A stretch of 64,000 bases of DNA from Conus ventricosus (lineage: Eukaryota; Mollusca; Gastropoda; Neogastropoda; Conidae): positions 85,708,604-85,772,603 of the forward strand of contig CM031607.1 in assembly GCA_018398815.1 (NCBI GenBank), given 5' to 3'. Below, piece by piece: positions 49,106 to 60,355 of this stretch. Made by a program: the position numbers and the translations under genes. A model generated the notes under the pieces. That model ran no database searches, had not been told where the DNA came from, and worked only from the letters and a program-made list of their open reading frames with translations. Numbering within the stretch: the first letter of the stretch is position 1; every line of letters begins with the position of its first letter.

Positions 49106-49523
49106 CACACACACACACACGTGTGTATACACACACACACAACACACACACACACACACACACTAACTCAGGTGCATGAGACTGAGAGTGATCACATATG
49201 ATTTATATAACAATACAGAACGAATCAGAGCATAGACAGTAAAATGTCTCCTAATCTCTCTGACAATATCAAATCAATTTATAGGCACAAGCTACAAAGC
49301 TTTAGTGTATAAGCGTTTGAGACAACACAAACATAAATCATGCAGGTTATTATTTCAGTTCATTTGTTTTCCAAAAGAGTGAAAAAGAAATCCAATTATA
49401 CTTTCACTGGGATAATTTATTCATGTACAAGATTTTCTGTGAATAGTAGAGATCAGTGGGATGATCTTCATCCTGATTTTGCAACTTTTTGTGGATTATC
49501 CTACGAATTTTGACGCTTGTGAA

Positions 49524-49564
<41 letters not shown>

Positions 49565-49649
49565 GACAGAGTGAAATAAACAGACAGCATGAATATGTGC
49601 ATATTGATGCAAAGAGAGAAAACAACACACACACACACACACACACACA

Positions 49650-49692
<43 letters not shown>

Positions 49693-49694
49693 TT

Positions 49695-49736
<42 letters not shown>

Positions 49737-50519
49737 GGACGAGGAGAGGGGGGATCACTGCGACAGCAATCATTGATCTTTCTTTTTTTAGCTGTGAAAC
49801 TGATTTGCTTTCTATCCAGCTTGTCCTGTTTAACATTATGAGGATAATTTCAATACAACAACAGTTAAAATTTACGTTTAAACAATGGAATTGGTTTTAA
49901 TCAAATATTTGTCATTGCGGGAAGCAGAATTTGTAAGTCATTCCTATGACAACTTAAGAACCTTCATCCACAGCGTGATACGCCTGTGACAGCTGACAAT
50001 GATCGAAATTAAATGGTCAGGCTCTGGCTATTCATCGCGTTAATTTAAATGGACTTGTATTGGCGTGGGACTACCGAGTCCTTGCTGACAATTTATTGTC
50101 ATTGCTTGTAACGAAAACGAAAAATTAATTGTTGGCACTATTTCGACGATCATCTATATTGGTCACAACAATGCTTTGATAAGCGCGTCGTATCGCCAAG
50201 TAGATGACGTGAAACGTGACGTCAACTCAAAACCTTCTACAGGATGCCAATAACTCACTGACCTGACGACACCGACTTTCACTTTTACTTTCAACTTCAA
50301 ATCTGAACACAGCGAATTTAAACCAAGTTACCAATCTCTCTGAAGAAAAGAAAAGAAAAATCTTGCGCATAAAGAAACCGTGTAAAAAGTGTCTCACCGT
50401 GACACAAATCCTTTCAGTTCTAACCCACATGTGCATTCCTGTAGATCTCTTATCCGCACACGACCTGCAATGCCAATTCCTACCACAACCACCCCTATTG
50501 CAGAGCGTGATGCTGCCAT
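38188..50519 (-). CDS. BLVRA: BLVRA: biliverdin reductase A, complete, seven exons
   Basis: The enzyme reduces biliverdin IX-alpha to bilirubin with NADPH or NADH in the cytosol. Seven exons join with matching phases into 296 codons, the length of the human protein. The N terminus [18 protein letters not shown] has the Rossmann GxGxxG dinucleotide loop. Next come [24 protein letters not shown], the family signature GKHVLVEYP and LHEENIGLL. The C-terminal half ([38 protein letters not shown]) is the substrate-side sheet. No frame break occurs in any exon. It converges on CDK5RAP1. A related Gfo/Idh/MocA-family oxidoreductase is the only serious alternative, but length and motifs favour biliverdin reductase. 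Intron 5 contains a large satellite built from the exon 6 acceptor. Confidence 0.92.
38320..38370 (+). repeat. (CA)n array, (TG)n on the BLVRA sense strand
   Basis: It runs up to four bases from the acceptor AG of BLVRA exon 7. Confidence 0.92.
38704..38737 (+). repeat. Poly(C) run, 34 bases
   Basis: Uninterrupted run in BLVRA intron 6, followed by A and six C. Confidence 0.9.
38814..38950 (-). CDS. BLVRA: BLVRA exon 6; its acceptor seeded a large satellite
   Basis: Acceptor TTGTGTGCAG, donor CCAG|GTACAG. It encodes [20 protein letters not shown] then [12 protein letters not shown]. The first 24 bases of the exon and the acceptor recur many times at 38,951-42,010. Confidence 0.9.
39280..40246 (+). 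mobile_element. 967-bp TIR element with 6-bp target duplication and a transposase-like zinc-finger remnant
   Basis: Ends are CAGGATGAGAACAG and, reversed, CAGGGATGAGAACAG, flanked by exact ACTCTG at 39,274-39,279 and 40,247-40,252. Inside, 39,503-39,736 (+) encodes 77 residues starting [20 protein letters not shown] and containing [15 protein letters not shown], a CxxC zinc-finger half like those at the N terminus of hAT-type transposases. No catalytic domain follows, so the copy is non-autonomous. CAG-type TIRs also recall hAT, but hAT duplications are normally 8 bp, so the superfamily is left open. Confidence 0.8.
39503..39736 (+). pseudogene. N-terminal transposase remnant with CxxC motif
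   Basis: Lysine/arginine-rich start, then [12 protein letters not shown] and [15 protein letters not shown]. In related transposases this pattern is completed by H....H about 12-20 residues later; here the frame runs out without histidines. It lies wholly inside the TIR element, so it is not a host gene. Confidence 0.55.
41794..41849 (+). mobile_element. 56-bp mini-insertion, copy A
   Basis: CAGCCCTGATGTGGCCCTTT to TTATCTTATCT. It differs by one base (A for G at position 27) from 48,688-48,743 and has the same two end points. It interrupts the satellite, with CTGCACACAA on both sides, although that phrase is also part of the satellite unit. The sequence matches the 3' end of the retrotransposon fragment at 54,829-55,150 (reversed). 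Confidence 0.85.
42330..42440 (+). mobile_element. Non-LTR retrotransposon fragment (ORF2 C-terminal end)
   Basis: The frame reads [16 protein letters not shown] and [16 protein letters not shown], the pattern (T(V/M)KHLLLEC...) seen at the C terminus of many LINE ORF2 proteins. The same segment occurs reversed at 54,960-55,150. There is no upstream reverse transcriptase here, so it is a 5'-truncated or fragmented copy. Confidence 0.7.
42424..42483 (+). repeat. 19-bp tandem repeat, three copies
   Basis: GAGATGTCCCACCC(A/G)ATGT repeated three times at the edge of the LINE fragment. Confidence 0.9.
42485..42610 (+). mobile_element. Second LINE reverse-transcriptase tail
   Basis: [20 protein letters not shown] then [12 protein letters not shown] and a stop: the familiar (F)FP.TI.(D/E)WN.LP.......(F)K..(L/V) end of Jockey/I-type reverse transcriptases. 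It follows the other fragment directly but is a different family. Confidence 0.65.
42884..42993 (+). mobile_element. 5'-truncated tRNA-SINE copy
   Basis: Only the last ~110 bases of the SINE are present: GGAGTATGGCTGCCTTAATG to CTGCGTACGCAGAAAGAAAG. The tail is (GAAA)n rather than (GAA)n. Confidence 0.85.
43137..43317 (-). CDS. BLVRA: BLVRA exon 5
   Basis: Acceptor GATGGCAG, donor CA|GTAAGT. It encodes [20 protein letters not shown] onward to [12 protein letters not shown]; phases 1 and 2 fit the neighbours. Confidence 0.9.
43880..43955 (+). mobile_element. Single arm related to the palindromic element at 19,911-20,205
   Basis: CCTGAAGAAGACCTAAGAGG then TCGAAGCC and TTTTGTCTTGTGATTGGTTT GTTCATG-like continuation. 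The stem base pairs change together relative to the other copy (GACCT/AGGTC here, GACC/GGTC there). Confidence 0.65.
44018..44125 (-). CDS. BLVRA: BLVRA exon 4
   Basis: Acceptor TGTTCCAG, donor CTG|GTGAGG. It encodes [20 protein letters not shown], matching the VLHEEHVELL segment of vertebrate BLVRA. Confidence 0.92.
44153..44486 (+). repeat. (GT)n/(TGTAG)n array, ~330 bp
   Basis: GT repeats punctuated by TAGTGTAG(T/G)CTGTG blocks at irregular spacing; begins 28 bases upstream (sense) of the BLVRA exon 4 acceptor. Confidence 0.92.
44903..45305 (-). mobile_element. tRNA-derived SINE, reverse orientation, internally shortened
   Basis: The head on the minus strand reads GGAATAGCTCAGTTGGTAGA and has GGGTTCGAATTTCGG as B box; the tail is (AAAG)n. 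It lacks part of the body between head and CGGTAC and part of the 3' region compared with 18,808-19,240. Confidence 0.85.
45318..45416 (+). repeat. 49-50 bp perfect tandem duplication
   Basis: CAGCCATGAACTTGTCGATA to ACAAATTCACCATGGG occurs twice with no difference seen. Confidence 0.93.
45574..45825 (-). CDS. Unidentified ORF with exon-like appearance inside BLVRA intron 3
   Basis: 83 codons with balanced composition, for example [20 protein letters not shown] and [14 protein letters not shown], unlike the repeat-driven frames around it. A good acceptor (GGAATTTTTTCAG) precedes [10 protein letters not shown] at about 45,765, and the frame ends at 45,574. Its phase (0) does not fit a BLVRA alternative last exon after exon 3 (phase 1). 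It could be the last exon of a nested gene, a retroposed fragment or part of a transposon. I do not recognise it. Confidence 0.3.
   Translation of the reverse strand: MVMCIKQEEDHQYYFVEFFQPNQLLPRVEFATGFSCKDWDHTFDFHHVMDEYLRVLLKFPDQHYRCLHLMGLIEAGIDYESKR
46024..46163 (+). repeat. (CA)n then (CAT)n/(CAC)n
   Basis: CA repeats to about 46,130, then ATCATCATC and (CAC)n. Confidence 0.93.
46590..46655 (+). repeat. 22-bp tandem repeat, three copies
   Basis: ATCTGCTGTCAAGGACCCGA repeated three times (CC-ACC linker). Confidence 0.9.
47355..47576 (+). repeat. Compound (CA)n array
   Basis: Starts as (ACACAT)n, then pure CA with GCATGCGTGC and CTCACA interruptions. It begins 45 bases downstream (sense) of the BLVRA exon 3 donor. 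Confidence 0.92.
47622..47719 (-). CDS. BLVRA: BLVRA exon 3 (GKHVLVEYP signature)
   Basis: Acceptor CTCCCAG, donor AAAG|GTAAGA. It encodes [20 protein letters not shown], the most conserved segment of the family. Confidence 0.94.
47877..47921 (+). repeat. Poly(C) run, 45 bases
   Basis: The longest mononucleotide run in the clean part of the window, followed by GCGCG; in BLVRA intron 2. Confidence 0.93.
48074..48190 (-). CDS. BLVRA: BLVRA exon 2
   Basis: Acceptor TTTTCAG, donor AG|GTACAG. It encodes [20 protein letters not shown] and [11 protein letters not shown]. Confidence 0.93.
48645..48868 (+). repeat. (CA)n arrays interrupted by the 56-bp mini-insertion
   Basis: CA repeats at 48,645-48,687 and from 48,744 on, with an unrelated spacer at about 48,787-48,825 and a further CA block to 48,868. 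Confidence 0.9.
48688..48743 (+). mobile_element. 56-bp mini-insertion, copy B
   Basis: One base different from copy A at 41,794-41,849, with the same start (CAGCCCTG) and the same end (TTATCTTATCT). It lies inside a CA array, so target duplication cannot be judged. Confidence 0.85.
49051..49164 (+). repeat. (CA)n array with central GTGTGTATAC
   Basis: CA repeats on both sides of CACGTGTGTATACAC, giving a short inverted region. Confidence 0.9.
49526..49731 (+). repeat. (CA)n ... (CA)n ... (GA)n cluster
   Basis: CA at 49,526-49,562 and 49,626-49,690, then GA at 49,699-49,731. Confidence 0.92.
50398..50519 (-). CDS. BLVRA: BLVRA exon 1
   Basis: ATG at 50,519-50,517; [20 protein letters not shown] contains the dinucleotide-binding loop. 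Donor CG|GTGAGA, phase 2. Confidence 0.92.
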
Positions 50520-50967
50520 GTTGCTGAGCAGTCACATGACCAGTGTTCCTGAACACCGGAAACCGTAGGAATGTTTTAAAACCATCCGATTATTTCATTT
50601 GAAAACAAACACACACAAAAAATCTAGCCTACCACCGCTGACATCAGAGCCCATCCCACTCGGTTGGAAGTACCTGTCTAAAATCGAATGTCATGAATCT
50701 AAATTTGGATCTGGATGAATAGGAGCTAGGAGCCAAAATCTATCGATCAGAGCGACGGAGAGTTCTACTTTCCCCATTGCGATCTTTTCCCACTCACCCA
50801 CCATTGTTACCCTATGTCACAAACAAATCTGATAGAAGATGTACGTGTTTTCTCTTGTAATATGTTTGTCGCTTTCGTTCGGCGGAACAGTGAAATCTTC
50901 TTGTGTTTCAATTTCTGCCTGCAATCACCATACTTTAAAACTAACCTATGTCAGAAAATCACCACAA

Positions 50968-51088
<121 letters not shown>

Positions 51089-51289
51089 CCTGCATGAATG
51101 CACGCGCGTGTGCGTGCGTGCGTGAATACATGAGTGCTTGTGCGTGCGTGCGCGTGCGCGCGCGTGCGTTCGTGGGTGTGTGTTTGTTACACTTGCGTTC
51201 TGTTTACAATGCAGAACAGAAACTCTTCCTCCATTATAGCCTATCTAAAATGTTCTTGCTGAACAGGACACACATCATAGACCGCTAGG

Positions 51290-51850
51290 AAATACTGCTG
51301 GTGATAATATCAGCTGGCATCCTCATGTTAGGCCTACTTGGCTTTGAGCAGAAGAATTCCACAGACAGTCTATCAACTCTCCGAAGCCAAACACTTCCTT
51401 GACTTTCACTTACGCAAGCTCTTTTTTATGCCCATATTAGGTCATACATGAACTATGCGTCTGCCTTGTAGGTCTCCGCTAGTGCTAGCACACCGAAACG
51501 ATTGGCGAGCCTTCACAAACGACCGCTCATTTTTAAATCCCTACACACACTAGCTTCTTAAACTCAAGGCTGTAACAAGCTTCATTTCTTACCATTGAGC
51601 CACAAACTAAAATACCCCATACATCCATAAGATTACGATGGGAAATGCGCCCTCAACATGAACCCACAGATTCTCTTCGCCAAATCTGTGCGTATCCCAG
51701 TTCCAAGGGCTGACTCGTTCAAATCAAGCTTGTCATATTCAGGCTCCCTTCAATGGAACGCGTTCCCTGCGTCGATCAGACAACAACAGTGTGTCTTAAC
51801 CTTCAACGATCGTTATCTCGACCTTCTTTCATGCTAATTTTTATTTATTT
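51290..51850 (+). mobile_element. Non-LTR retrotransposon 3' fragment (reverse transcriptase C terminus)
   Basis: Across two frames the + strand reads QLSEAKHFLDFHLRKLFF-like, NYASAL, KRLASLHKRPLIFKSL, VPRADSFKSSLSYSGSLQWN and AFPASIR, the order found at the C terminus of CR1/Jockey-type reverse transcriptases. Frame changes and stops show it is dead. It ends in (ATTT)n at about 51,838-51,862, as expected for a LINE tail. It lies upstream (sense) of BLVRA. Confidence 0.75.
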
Positions 51851-51973
51851 ATTTATTTATTTTTTTTTAATATCTCCAGTTCCACACTCCAACCCTCCGC
51901 GCTCTTTCTCACTCATAACAGCTCTGGCAATGATAGGTGTGTTATGTACTTGAAATATTTATTACGATATTTA

Positions 51974-51999
51974 GGGGGGGGGGGGGGGGGGGGGGGGGG
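51974..51999 (+). repeat. Poly(G) run, 26 bases
   Basis: Uninterrupted G run. Confidence 0.9.
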
Positions 52000-52119
52000 T
52001 TGTTCGTTCGAGTGCTTAATTGCTTTTGCTCTGTATAAGTTTTGTTTTCCAGCTTCTTTTGCTTGTTTGCGCTGTTTTTATTGTACTCCCAGTTCTTATA
52101 GAACAGGGAGTACTTTACA

Positions 52120-52545
52120 ATGGGAACGAAGAAATGCTGTCTATGTGTCTGTGTGTCTGTCTGTCTGTCCGTCCGTCCGTGGTCAAAATGTGTTCCACTC
52201 GCTCCAGACAAAACTACCGGGCCGATCTTTCTGAAAATTTGTAGGTATATTCATTATGGGTCACGGATGATGCCCGATGTTTTTATTTTACCGTTTTATC
52301 CGTTACTAACGGCTATAACGGCCCGTAACGGTTTTTCTTCTTTATGGAATATCTCAGAAAGTACTAGGCCGATCTTTCTAAACAAAATTGTAGGTATGGT
52401 CATTATGGGTCACGGATGATGTCCGATGTTTTAGTTTACCGTTACTAACTGCTGTAACGGCCCATAACGGTTTTTCTTCTTTATGGAATATCTCAGAAAG
52501 TACTTGGCCGATCTTTCTGAAAATTTGTAGGTATGTTTATTATGA
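52120..52545 (+). repeat. ~140-147 bp tandem repeat, about 2.5 copies
   Basis: CCGATCTTTCT at 52,222, 52,369 and 52,508, each followed by TTGTAGGTAT and, in the first two, ATTATGGGTCACGGATGATG. The last phrase, with ACGG(C/T)... blocks, shows an interspersed repeat that was tandemly multiplied. Confidence 0.88.
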
Positions 52546-52653
52546 TAACAACAACAAAAAACAAAACTATAAATTACAGATTAGGTCTGAATACTCAAAG
52601 TTGTTTCTTCTATGGCATAATGTACCGTTCCTCTAAGTTTAAACACTTTATAC

Positions 52654-53450
<797 letters not shown>

Positions 53451-54139
53451 AACAGATAGAGAGTAAACCTATAGTCATATGACCGTATGTGAGACACCAC
53501 TGTCCTAATCCGTTTTCCGGAGAATTAATCTACAGTTCATCGATTTATGTGTACCTCCAGTAAGCCACAAGGACCTTTAACAACATACAGAATAAAAAGA
53601 AGAAGTAAAAGAAAAAGGGAAAAAAAAATGCATGTTGTTCACAAACCCAAACCCCTTCAGGGCCTCTCTGCTCCAGTCAAGGTATTCACCAGATTCTGTG
53701 GACCCACACTAATCAACACGCTTCATTTTGAGCCTGGAGGCCTCGACCATGTACTGCCCGCCTTCGTCCATCCCACTTCCTCCTTCATCAGTCCACTTGT
53801 CAGTTCACCCAACCGTGACTTGACAGCTTGCAAGCAACATCCCCCCTCCATCCCCACCCCATCCCAACAAACAAGCGGGTGATGTCATTAAAATTCATCA
53901 GTCAAACCAGAACTAGGAAGTTGCCTGACAGAACCAATAGCGGTGGACCCTCCACAGTGTACGCATGCGCATGTGGGGGCGCGAAATGTACTTCAGGTGA
54001 TCAATAATGAAATTAGCACGGACATATAACTGTTTTAAAAAAAATCAAAAGAAAGAAAAAAGAAAGGGAAAAAAAAGAGAAAAAAACCCCAACCCTGAAC
54101 AAGAAAATAATATTCCATTCAAATTGTTCTAACACGTTC
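53451..54139. other. Non-coding stretch
   Basis: No gene or known repeat recognised. A purine-rich A/G tract occupies about 54,030-54,090. Confidence 0.6.
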
Positions 54140-54252
54140 TAACAGGGAGAAAGAACAACAAGAACCACCCAAAGGTGCGGGTGGAACCGAGAGAAGTACT
54201 GTCCTCAACTGCCGAACCAACCAGCAGGGAGCAGTCCTGCACCACCCTTGGA
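54140..54252 (-). repeat. Dispersed repeat, partner of 35,605-35,720
   Basis: Read in reverse it carries GGCTTCCAAGGGTGGTGCAG and GGCAGTTGAGGACAGTACTT, collinear with the first copy. Confidence 0.75.
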
Positions 54253-54624
54253 AGCCTGCGCTGCGTTCACATGTTAGGGTGCAGGCACGCACAGGGCATT
54301 CCATTAAGATGTCAAGGGACATAACTGTATTGAAAATGGTGGACGGCAAAGATTTGATGAAGAGAAGGTAAAAGAAAGGGTTGACGTCTTACCCTGAAAG
54401 TTGAGGCACGCACAAAGATTTCTCAGTGGAGGAAGTGAAAACTTCATTGGCACGTTCTGCCTTGAAAACTCAAGGAAGGCCTTCATCTTTTGTGCTCCGC
54501 GTTCCTCAATATTTGGCCCGTCAGATTTTTCAATATGTGACACTTCAGGTAGCCACATTCCATAATCGGGGATGTATGTCTAAACATGATCCCATGTGCA
54601 CGTTTGTGGGTGCGTGAGTGTGTG

Positions 54625-54643
54625 AGGGGGGGGGGGGGGGGGG
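54625..54643 (+). repeat. G-rich run and GT tract
   Basis: Poly(G) followed by GCGCGCGTGCGTGTGGGTGG. Confidence 0.8.
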
Positions 54644-54828
54644 AGTGCGCGCGTGCGTGTGGGTGGATGGGGGGAGGGGAGGGAGTCTGTGAGGGTGTAT
54701 GTGTGAATGTGATCAATTCAGCTGGCACAGTATGTAGATGATGGATTGCTCTTCTATGAAAGACAGAACAGGATGTAACGAACATGCTTAAAAAAAATTA
54801 ATTGATGTGTTTTTCTGATGACTTAAGG

Positions 54829-55150
54829 TGTGGTGTGGTAATGTTGCTTATAGCCCAGCCGTCAGCAAAGGGCCATATCAGCGCTGTCACCACGTTGAAG
54901 TCATTCACACAACCCTTTAGAATACACCTTCTATAAGCACACAGGAAATTTTGTTTAAAAAAAAATTTTCTTCTGCAAAATCTTAGATCAGATGAAAAAT
55001 GTCGATCTCCCTCAGAAATTGAAAGATCACTCCACGTGGGACATCTCTGGACAAAGTTTTCATGGAGTCTGCTGTAAAATGCTTATGTCTCACATCGTGC
55101 AACCCCAAACACTTCTAAAAGAATGTTTCACGTGAGTGGTCATGGCATGG
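54829..55150 (-). mobile_element. Non-LTR retrotransposon 3' end (ORF2 stop and 3' UTR)
   Basis: On the minus strand: [23 protein letters not shown] sequence with small changes, then RDVPRGVIFQFLREIDIFHL, a stop, about 130 bases of 3' UTR and finally GCTGATATGGCCCTTTGCTG to GGGCTATAAGCAACATTA. This links the 56-bp elements to the 3' terminus of this LINE family. Confidence 0.75.
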
Positions 55151-58100
55151 AAATGCCCAGGGAGCTTCTTCATCTTTAAAAAAAACGAACGGTTTAAAAA
55201 AAAAAAGAAAAAAAAAGAGAAAAAAAACGAATGGTCAGGTGCAGCCAGCCTAAAATGTTTCTTTTTGCGCCCCAAGGGGTAGATGAGGGAACTTTTTTTG
55301 GGTTTGGGCGGTTTGGAAAAGTTTGTTATCCGCTGTGTTTTTCCAGTCCTGACAAGGGCCCTTGATACAACTTTTACCTTCGGTTTAAATCTGATTAGGG
55401 CAAGAAAAGTTGGACATTTTTTTCGTTGTGGCTTTCCTAAGAGAACGGGAAAAAACCCCAATCCGGGGCCACTTCCCGCCCTCACCCAGTTTTCGGGCGA
55501 AAGTAACCCCGGATTGGTGTTTTCCCTGTTCTCTGAAAGTAAGACTTCAATAGCTAAAAAAATAACGATTTTCTAAAAACAAACATCTGTGTGGGTTACC
55601 CTTTTTCAAACAAATTTTTTCTAAAGTTTTCAGTTTCGTTTTTGTTTAACCTTTTTTTTTTCCCTGATTTTTTTCAAAAACTCTTTTTCGCGCAAACTTC
55701 TTCAAAGAGTCCGTCTTTCATGTAAAAATAACACTCGTCTTTAAGTTCTCTAAAGTCTTTTAAAAGGGTTTTAATTTTTGGCAAAAATCCATACACTACC
55801 CTAGCATCCCTTCCCCTGAAAGCTAGTTTGAAAAAGTGTTTTTTTTTAAACTATGTCCTTTCTCCCCAAAAAGTCATCTATAATAAATGTGTTTGCGTTC
55901 CTTAAAAACAGTTAAAAAAAGTTCTAAACACTCACTCAGTTTATTGCTGGGATCAAACAAATATATTCTATCTGCCCATATAAACCTTCATCATGATATG
56001 CTTTGTTCCTTTTAAGTGTTGGACAAAAAAATTACAATATGATCAAATTATAGCGATAAACTGTTTTAAAAGTGAGGACAAATATTGTTTTTCCACAACC
56101 AGTCTCCCCACAAATTAATGAACAATGGGGTTTTTTCAAAAAGTTTAACTGCCCCATATTTTTTATAACAGAACTTAAATCTAATCCGGTTATTGTTTTT
56201 TCATGCCTCTTTTAAAAACTTTTTCATTTTTAAAAATCCTAAAAGGTCTAAATGGGAAATTTAATCCTTTCCCGGCTGTAAGATTGTTTCTATTTAGACT
56301 AATATTGATTTTTTTGCTTGTTGTTTTGACCTTAAACCCCCCATTGTGAAAAATGAAAACAGAAAACTTTAAGACTTTTAAGTCAAAGTTTTGCCAGCAA
56401 TTTTAGTTTTCCCTTTTAAAAAGGACGTCACTAAGCCCACAACCCATCCCTCCCCTTTCTTTTAAGACAAAAATTTTCAAATATCATTGTGAAGTGTCCC
56501 CTAATTTCTTTGCGGCATGAACGAAATTTTTTGTAAAGCATTTTTTAAAACCGCTTTTTTCTGTGGAGGATGTACTTTTTTTTCCCCATGGCTTTTTTTC
56601 ATCCTTTCCGATATTGTCGTCCGGGATAAGACTTACATGTAAAGGGCCAATTTGAATGCTTTCTGAAACTTTTTTGAGGGCCCCAAAAAAGTAAAGGGGG
56701 CTTAGAATTAAATTTTATGCCCCTTTTAAAATAGGTTCTAAGTGCTTTGGGGGGGTCAGGTTTGAACTATTTTCCCTTAGATTCGCGTTTTTTGTTTAGG
56801 AAATTTTTGTTGTCCCCAACCTCTTTGCTTTTAAACACCTTTTTTTAGTGTACTCAAAACCAACAAACCCCTATCTCCCCGTTTTGTTCAAAGTCCGCAA
56901 CGTCTGCAAGGTCTTTTAATTCTAAAGTTTACCCCTTTACAGGCGCTAATGTAACTCCGGGTTCTTCGGGCCCCACCGACTTTTTTTTAAACAACTTTTT
57001 ATTTTTTTTTCCCAAAAACAATGTGTGGGTTTCCTTTTCACAATTTTCCCCCCGCTTTGTCTTTGATTTTTATATTAAATGATCCAACCTCCACAAACAA
57101 TCTTTTAAACTGAAAAAATTGGGGAATTGTTAATTTCATATGCAATTGCGCTTTCCCTGATGGAAGGCTCTTAAAACGTTTGGGCTTCCGTCAATAAGTT
57201 TTCTCAGTGCTCAGCTATCCAAATAAAACTAGAGTAATAAAATGAAATGCAAAATCGAGGGGGGGGGATTTTCCCCTCATAAGTAGTTTGGGTTGGGGTA
57301 ACTCTAAATTATAATTGTTGCTGTAAGCCTAAATTTTAGCTAGTTCTTTATCAAATAGAACTACTTTTTTTCAGGCTTGAATTTTAAAACTTTGTTTTTA
57401 GATTCCATTGTTAAGTTTGAGAGTAATGTCAAAGTTACTCATTGTTTTTTAGTGAGCAAAAACCCGAAATAACCTCAGCTATTGTTAACTGGCAACTAAT
57501 GTTCCTGCTTATAAATTTTTTTAAATCTTATTATTTTCCGGGTTTCCTTTATTAACCCATACGTTTTTTGTAAAATTTTTCATGAAGTGCAACCTTTTTG
57601 GCTCCGCATTCTTTAAATAGATTTTTAAAAAAGAAAAGGGGGGCTTGGTTTTTATTTTTACAAACTTTTTTTAAAAAACGAAAAAAAGGGTGCATTCAAA
57701 TATACTGGCGAAAAATTTCTGTTGGGCCGCCTACAATCTTAAAAATTAGCAATGATATTTTGGGACTTTGCTTGACCAGATGCCTCTTTTCAAAAAAAGG
57801 TGGACCCCATTGAAGAGCTACTTAACCCCCTTTAAAAAACGACCGCATCAAAAAAGGGTGGTTTATCATCCGTAAAGTTTTATCAGAACCAGTTAACTTT
57901 GCTGTTTTTTGCGCATCAACTGGGTGGGAGTGTCGATGGTCATTTAACCCCATGACCCTTTTGGTTTGAGGTCGTGTAATTTTTCATTTCTATTACCCCT
58001 TTCAGGCGTTTTTGCTGAACTGCAAGCTCCTTCCCAAATTTACAAACTTTTAATCCACTCAGCAAAAATAGAATAAAGGTTTTAAAAGGATTGTAACGAA

Positions 58101-58314
58101 TTCAATTTTAAATCAAACAGGCTTTAGAAAAAATTTGGGATCAAAATCAGGGCCTAGGCGACCTTTTTTCGGGGGCACGCACAAAAAATAAATTGACGGC
58201 ATCCTCCTTTCAATCTTTTTTTTTTGGCAAATGTTGACCCCGGGCCCCAGCAAGAGCATAAAACAGCATGGAAAACATTTATTTAGACATTCAAAGGGGC
58301 CTAACGGGGCGGGA

Positions 58315-58518
58315 ATGAACGAAATAAACGATCTATTGTACTTACTTTGGGTGTTTCTAGGTTCGCAACACAGGCAAGATCGGGGCATAACTGATCCTTC
58401 TAGGGCTTTGACGCAAAAAAACATACTTACAAATTTAGAGGACGCCTTAAATTCTACAGTTGATTTACCTTCAAGTTTCAAAGGTACCAAATGTTTTAAA
58501 AACGCAAGACGAAAGTAA
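58315..58518 (+). CDS. Hypothetical small protein in noisy region
   Basis: 67 codons from ATG, starting MNEINDLLYLLWVFLGSQHR, with balanced composition and a basic end (KNARRK). Its neighbourhood suggests a gene of the Polinton-like element, but I do not recognise the family and sequence noise makes the ends uncertain. Confidence 0.25.
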   Translation: MNEINDLLYLLWVFLGSQHRQDRGITDPSRALTQKNILTNLEDALNSTVDLPSSFKGTKCFKNARRK

Positions 58519-60355
58519 TTTTGGGGCTTTGGGCACTGTTTATACTCCCTTTTTTGCCCAGACCCCAATAGGTCAATAAAAACTAAATAAATGAATTTTA
58601 TGCAGGCAATGAACAGAAGGGGGGAAAAAAAAGACAAAAATTTCTACCCAGTAAATTAAAACAATAAAAGAACCCCAAGATTAAGTCATCTAACCCGAAG
58701 CCCAAAACCCCCCAAAAGTCATTGAAGATCAGCAAAGCTCCGGACCTGTTCGGATGCCATGAATATGAAAGCACGCTTGTTCTTGGATTAATGGCATAGG
58801 ATTATTTGGGTCTTTATTTCTAAATATAACCCAACTATTACAAGAACTAATGTCCATAAGTGCTCGGCCTAAACCCAAACTATTTGTTTTGCAGAGACAA
58901 AAGCCAGTGACAATACCCCCCTTTTATCCGGGTAAAGCGTCCACGGTTTTTTCAGCTAATTTTTTTAATAAATTTGAAAGATGATCAAGCTTTTTTTTTA
59001 CCCATGATTTATCAGGCGGAGTGGAGGCGAGGCGGGGGAAAGGGTACTGAACTTTGGCCCCCGCCGCCGTAATAGCCAACCCAATTTACTTATTGCAAAT
59101 CCTGGGGCAGTTATAACGCTTGCAATGTACCCCTTTGTCTCAAAACGTTTTGTATTCGTTCTGCTAGTGCCCGTGTCTTCATATAAAATTTTTTCGATGT
59201 TTCTTTTATTCTTTCATTTGGTTCGTAATTGGTCTGGTTTTCAGCGCTTCATCTTGTGATCTTTTTTGTTCAGTCTTTTAGTTTTTGGGGTTATTCTTTT
59301 TTTAAATCTCAGCCCTACGATGCGGCATCGGGCTCACGAGTTCTTTTTTTTCTTTTTTTATATGCTCATCTAGTCACCTAGTTTTGCTAAATTTTTTTTA
59401 AATTTCGCCTTAATGGTTTTTAAAAAGCATGTAAAAGGGCCCGTATTTCTCGCGGGTAGCGGGGGTTCGTGTATAGTCTTTAAGCTGTTTCTTTGAAAAA
59501 ACGGTTTCTGCTTCTATTGCTTTTATTTTTTCCATCTGCCGATTGTTTTAAATTCTTCAAGTTCCTGTTTTGTATTTGGTTAGCGTTGGGGTTCCGCAGT
59601 GTGTTTTGAAGTTTGAAACTGCCTCCGCCCTTTTTTTTTGGCTAAAGGCCAAGGCGATTTTGTTTTTTCACACTGAGTCTTTGTATAATTGTATTTTGGG
59701 CTAAAAACTTTGATGGGTGGGGTTTAGTTGTAAGCCGAACAGTTCCCCTTGTTTTTTTTTTTTACAGAAAATACCATCTTTAATAAAAATCATTGGGTTA
59801 TAAATTCGGGGGTTCTTGGGCTAAACTTTTGAAAAATGCTTCGACCGTACTTGCTGTTATTTACGCCGCATTTGGGGCGTTGAGCGATGTTGTCAAAGGG
59901 ATCATTTCACTCAGTCGTCTCCAGGATCAAAAAAAAATCATAATCTTCTTCACCTTCAATGCCCGCCTGTTTTTAAATAATTAATTTTTATTTTGTTTTT
60001 AAAAAATGGCGCAGCAAGACATGGCTCGATTCTTGACCCGCATAGAAGACTGAAAGAACCCCTGGCGTGAAGGGAAATAAGCGGGAAAATTCTGTTCCAA
60101 AAAATCCTTACTATTGATGCAATCAAATTCTTACTGTCAAATTTTCCCAAACCCAGGAGGGATGAAGTGATTGTGCCGGGTCTGCACGCTTACTTTCAAA
60201 AATAGAACCGTTCAAAAAAAGACCCAAACAGGACGTTGTACAGAATCTGGGGCGGGCAACCCTTAAGAAAATTTTTAAAAAAATTGAGGGGAAGAAATAT
60301 TTCTTTAAAACAATGCAGACATATTTTTAACCTATTTGATCTTGGCTAACCGGGA

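Noticed and set aside
53547..53882. 111-codon frame on the + strand
   Set aside because: No motif, no splice context and composition dominated by chance; no support for a gene.
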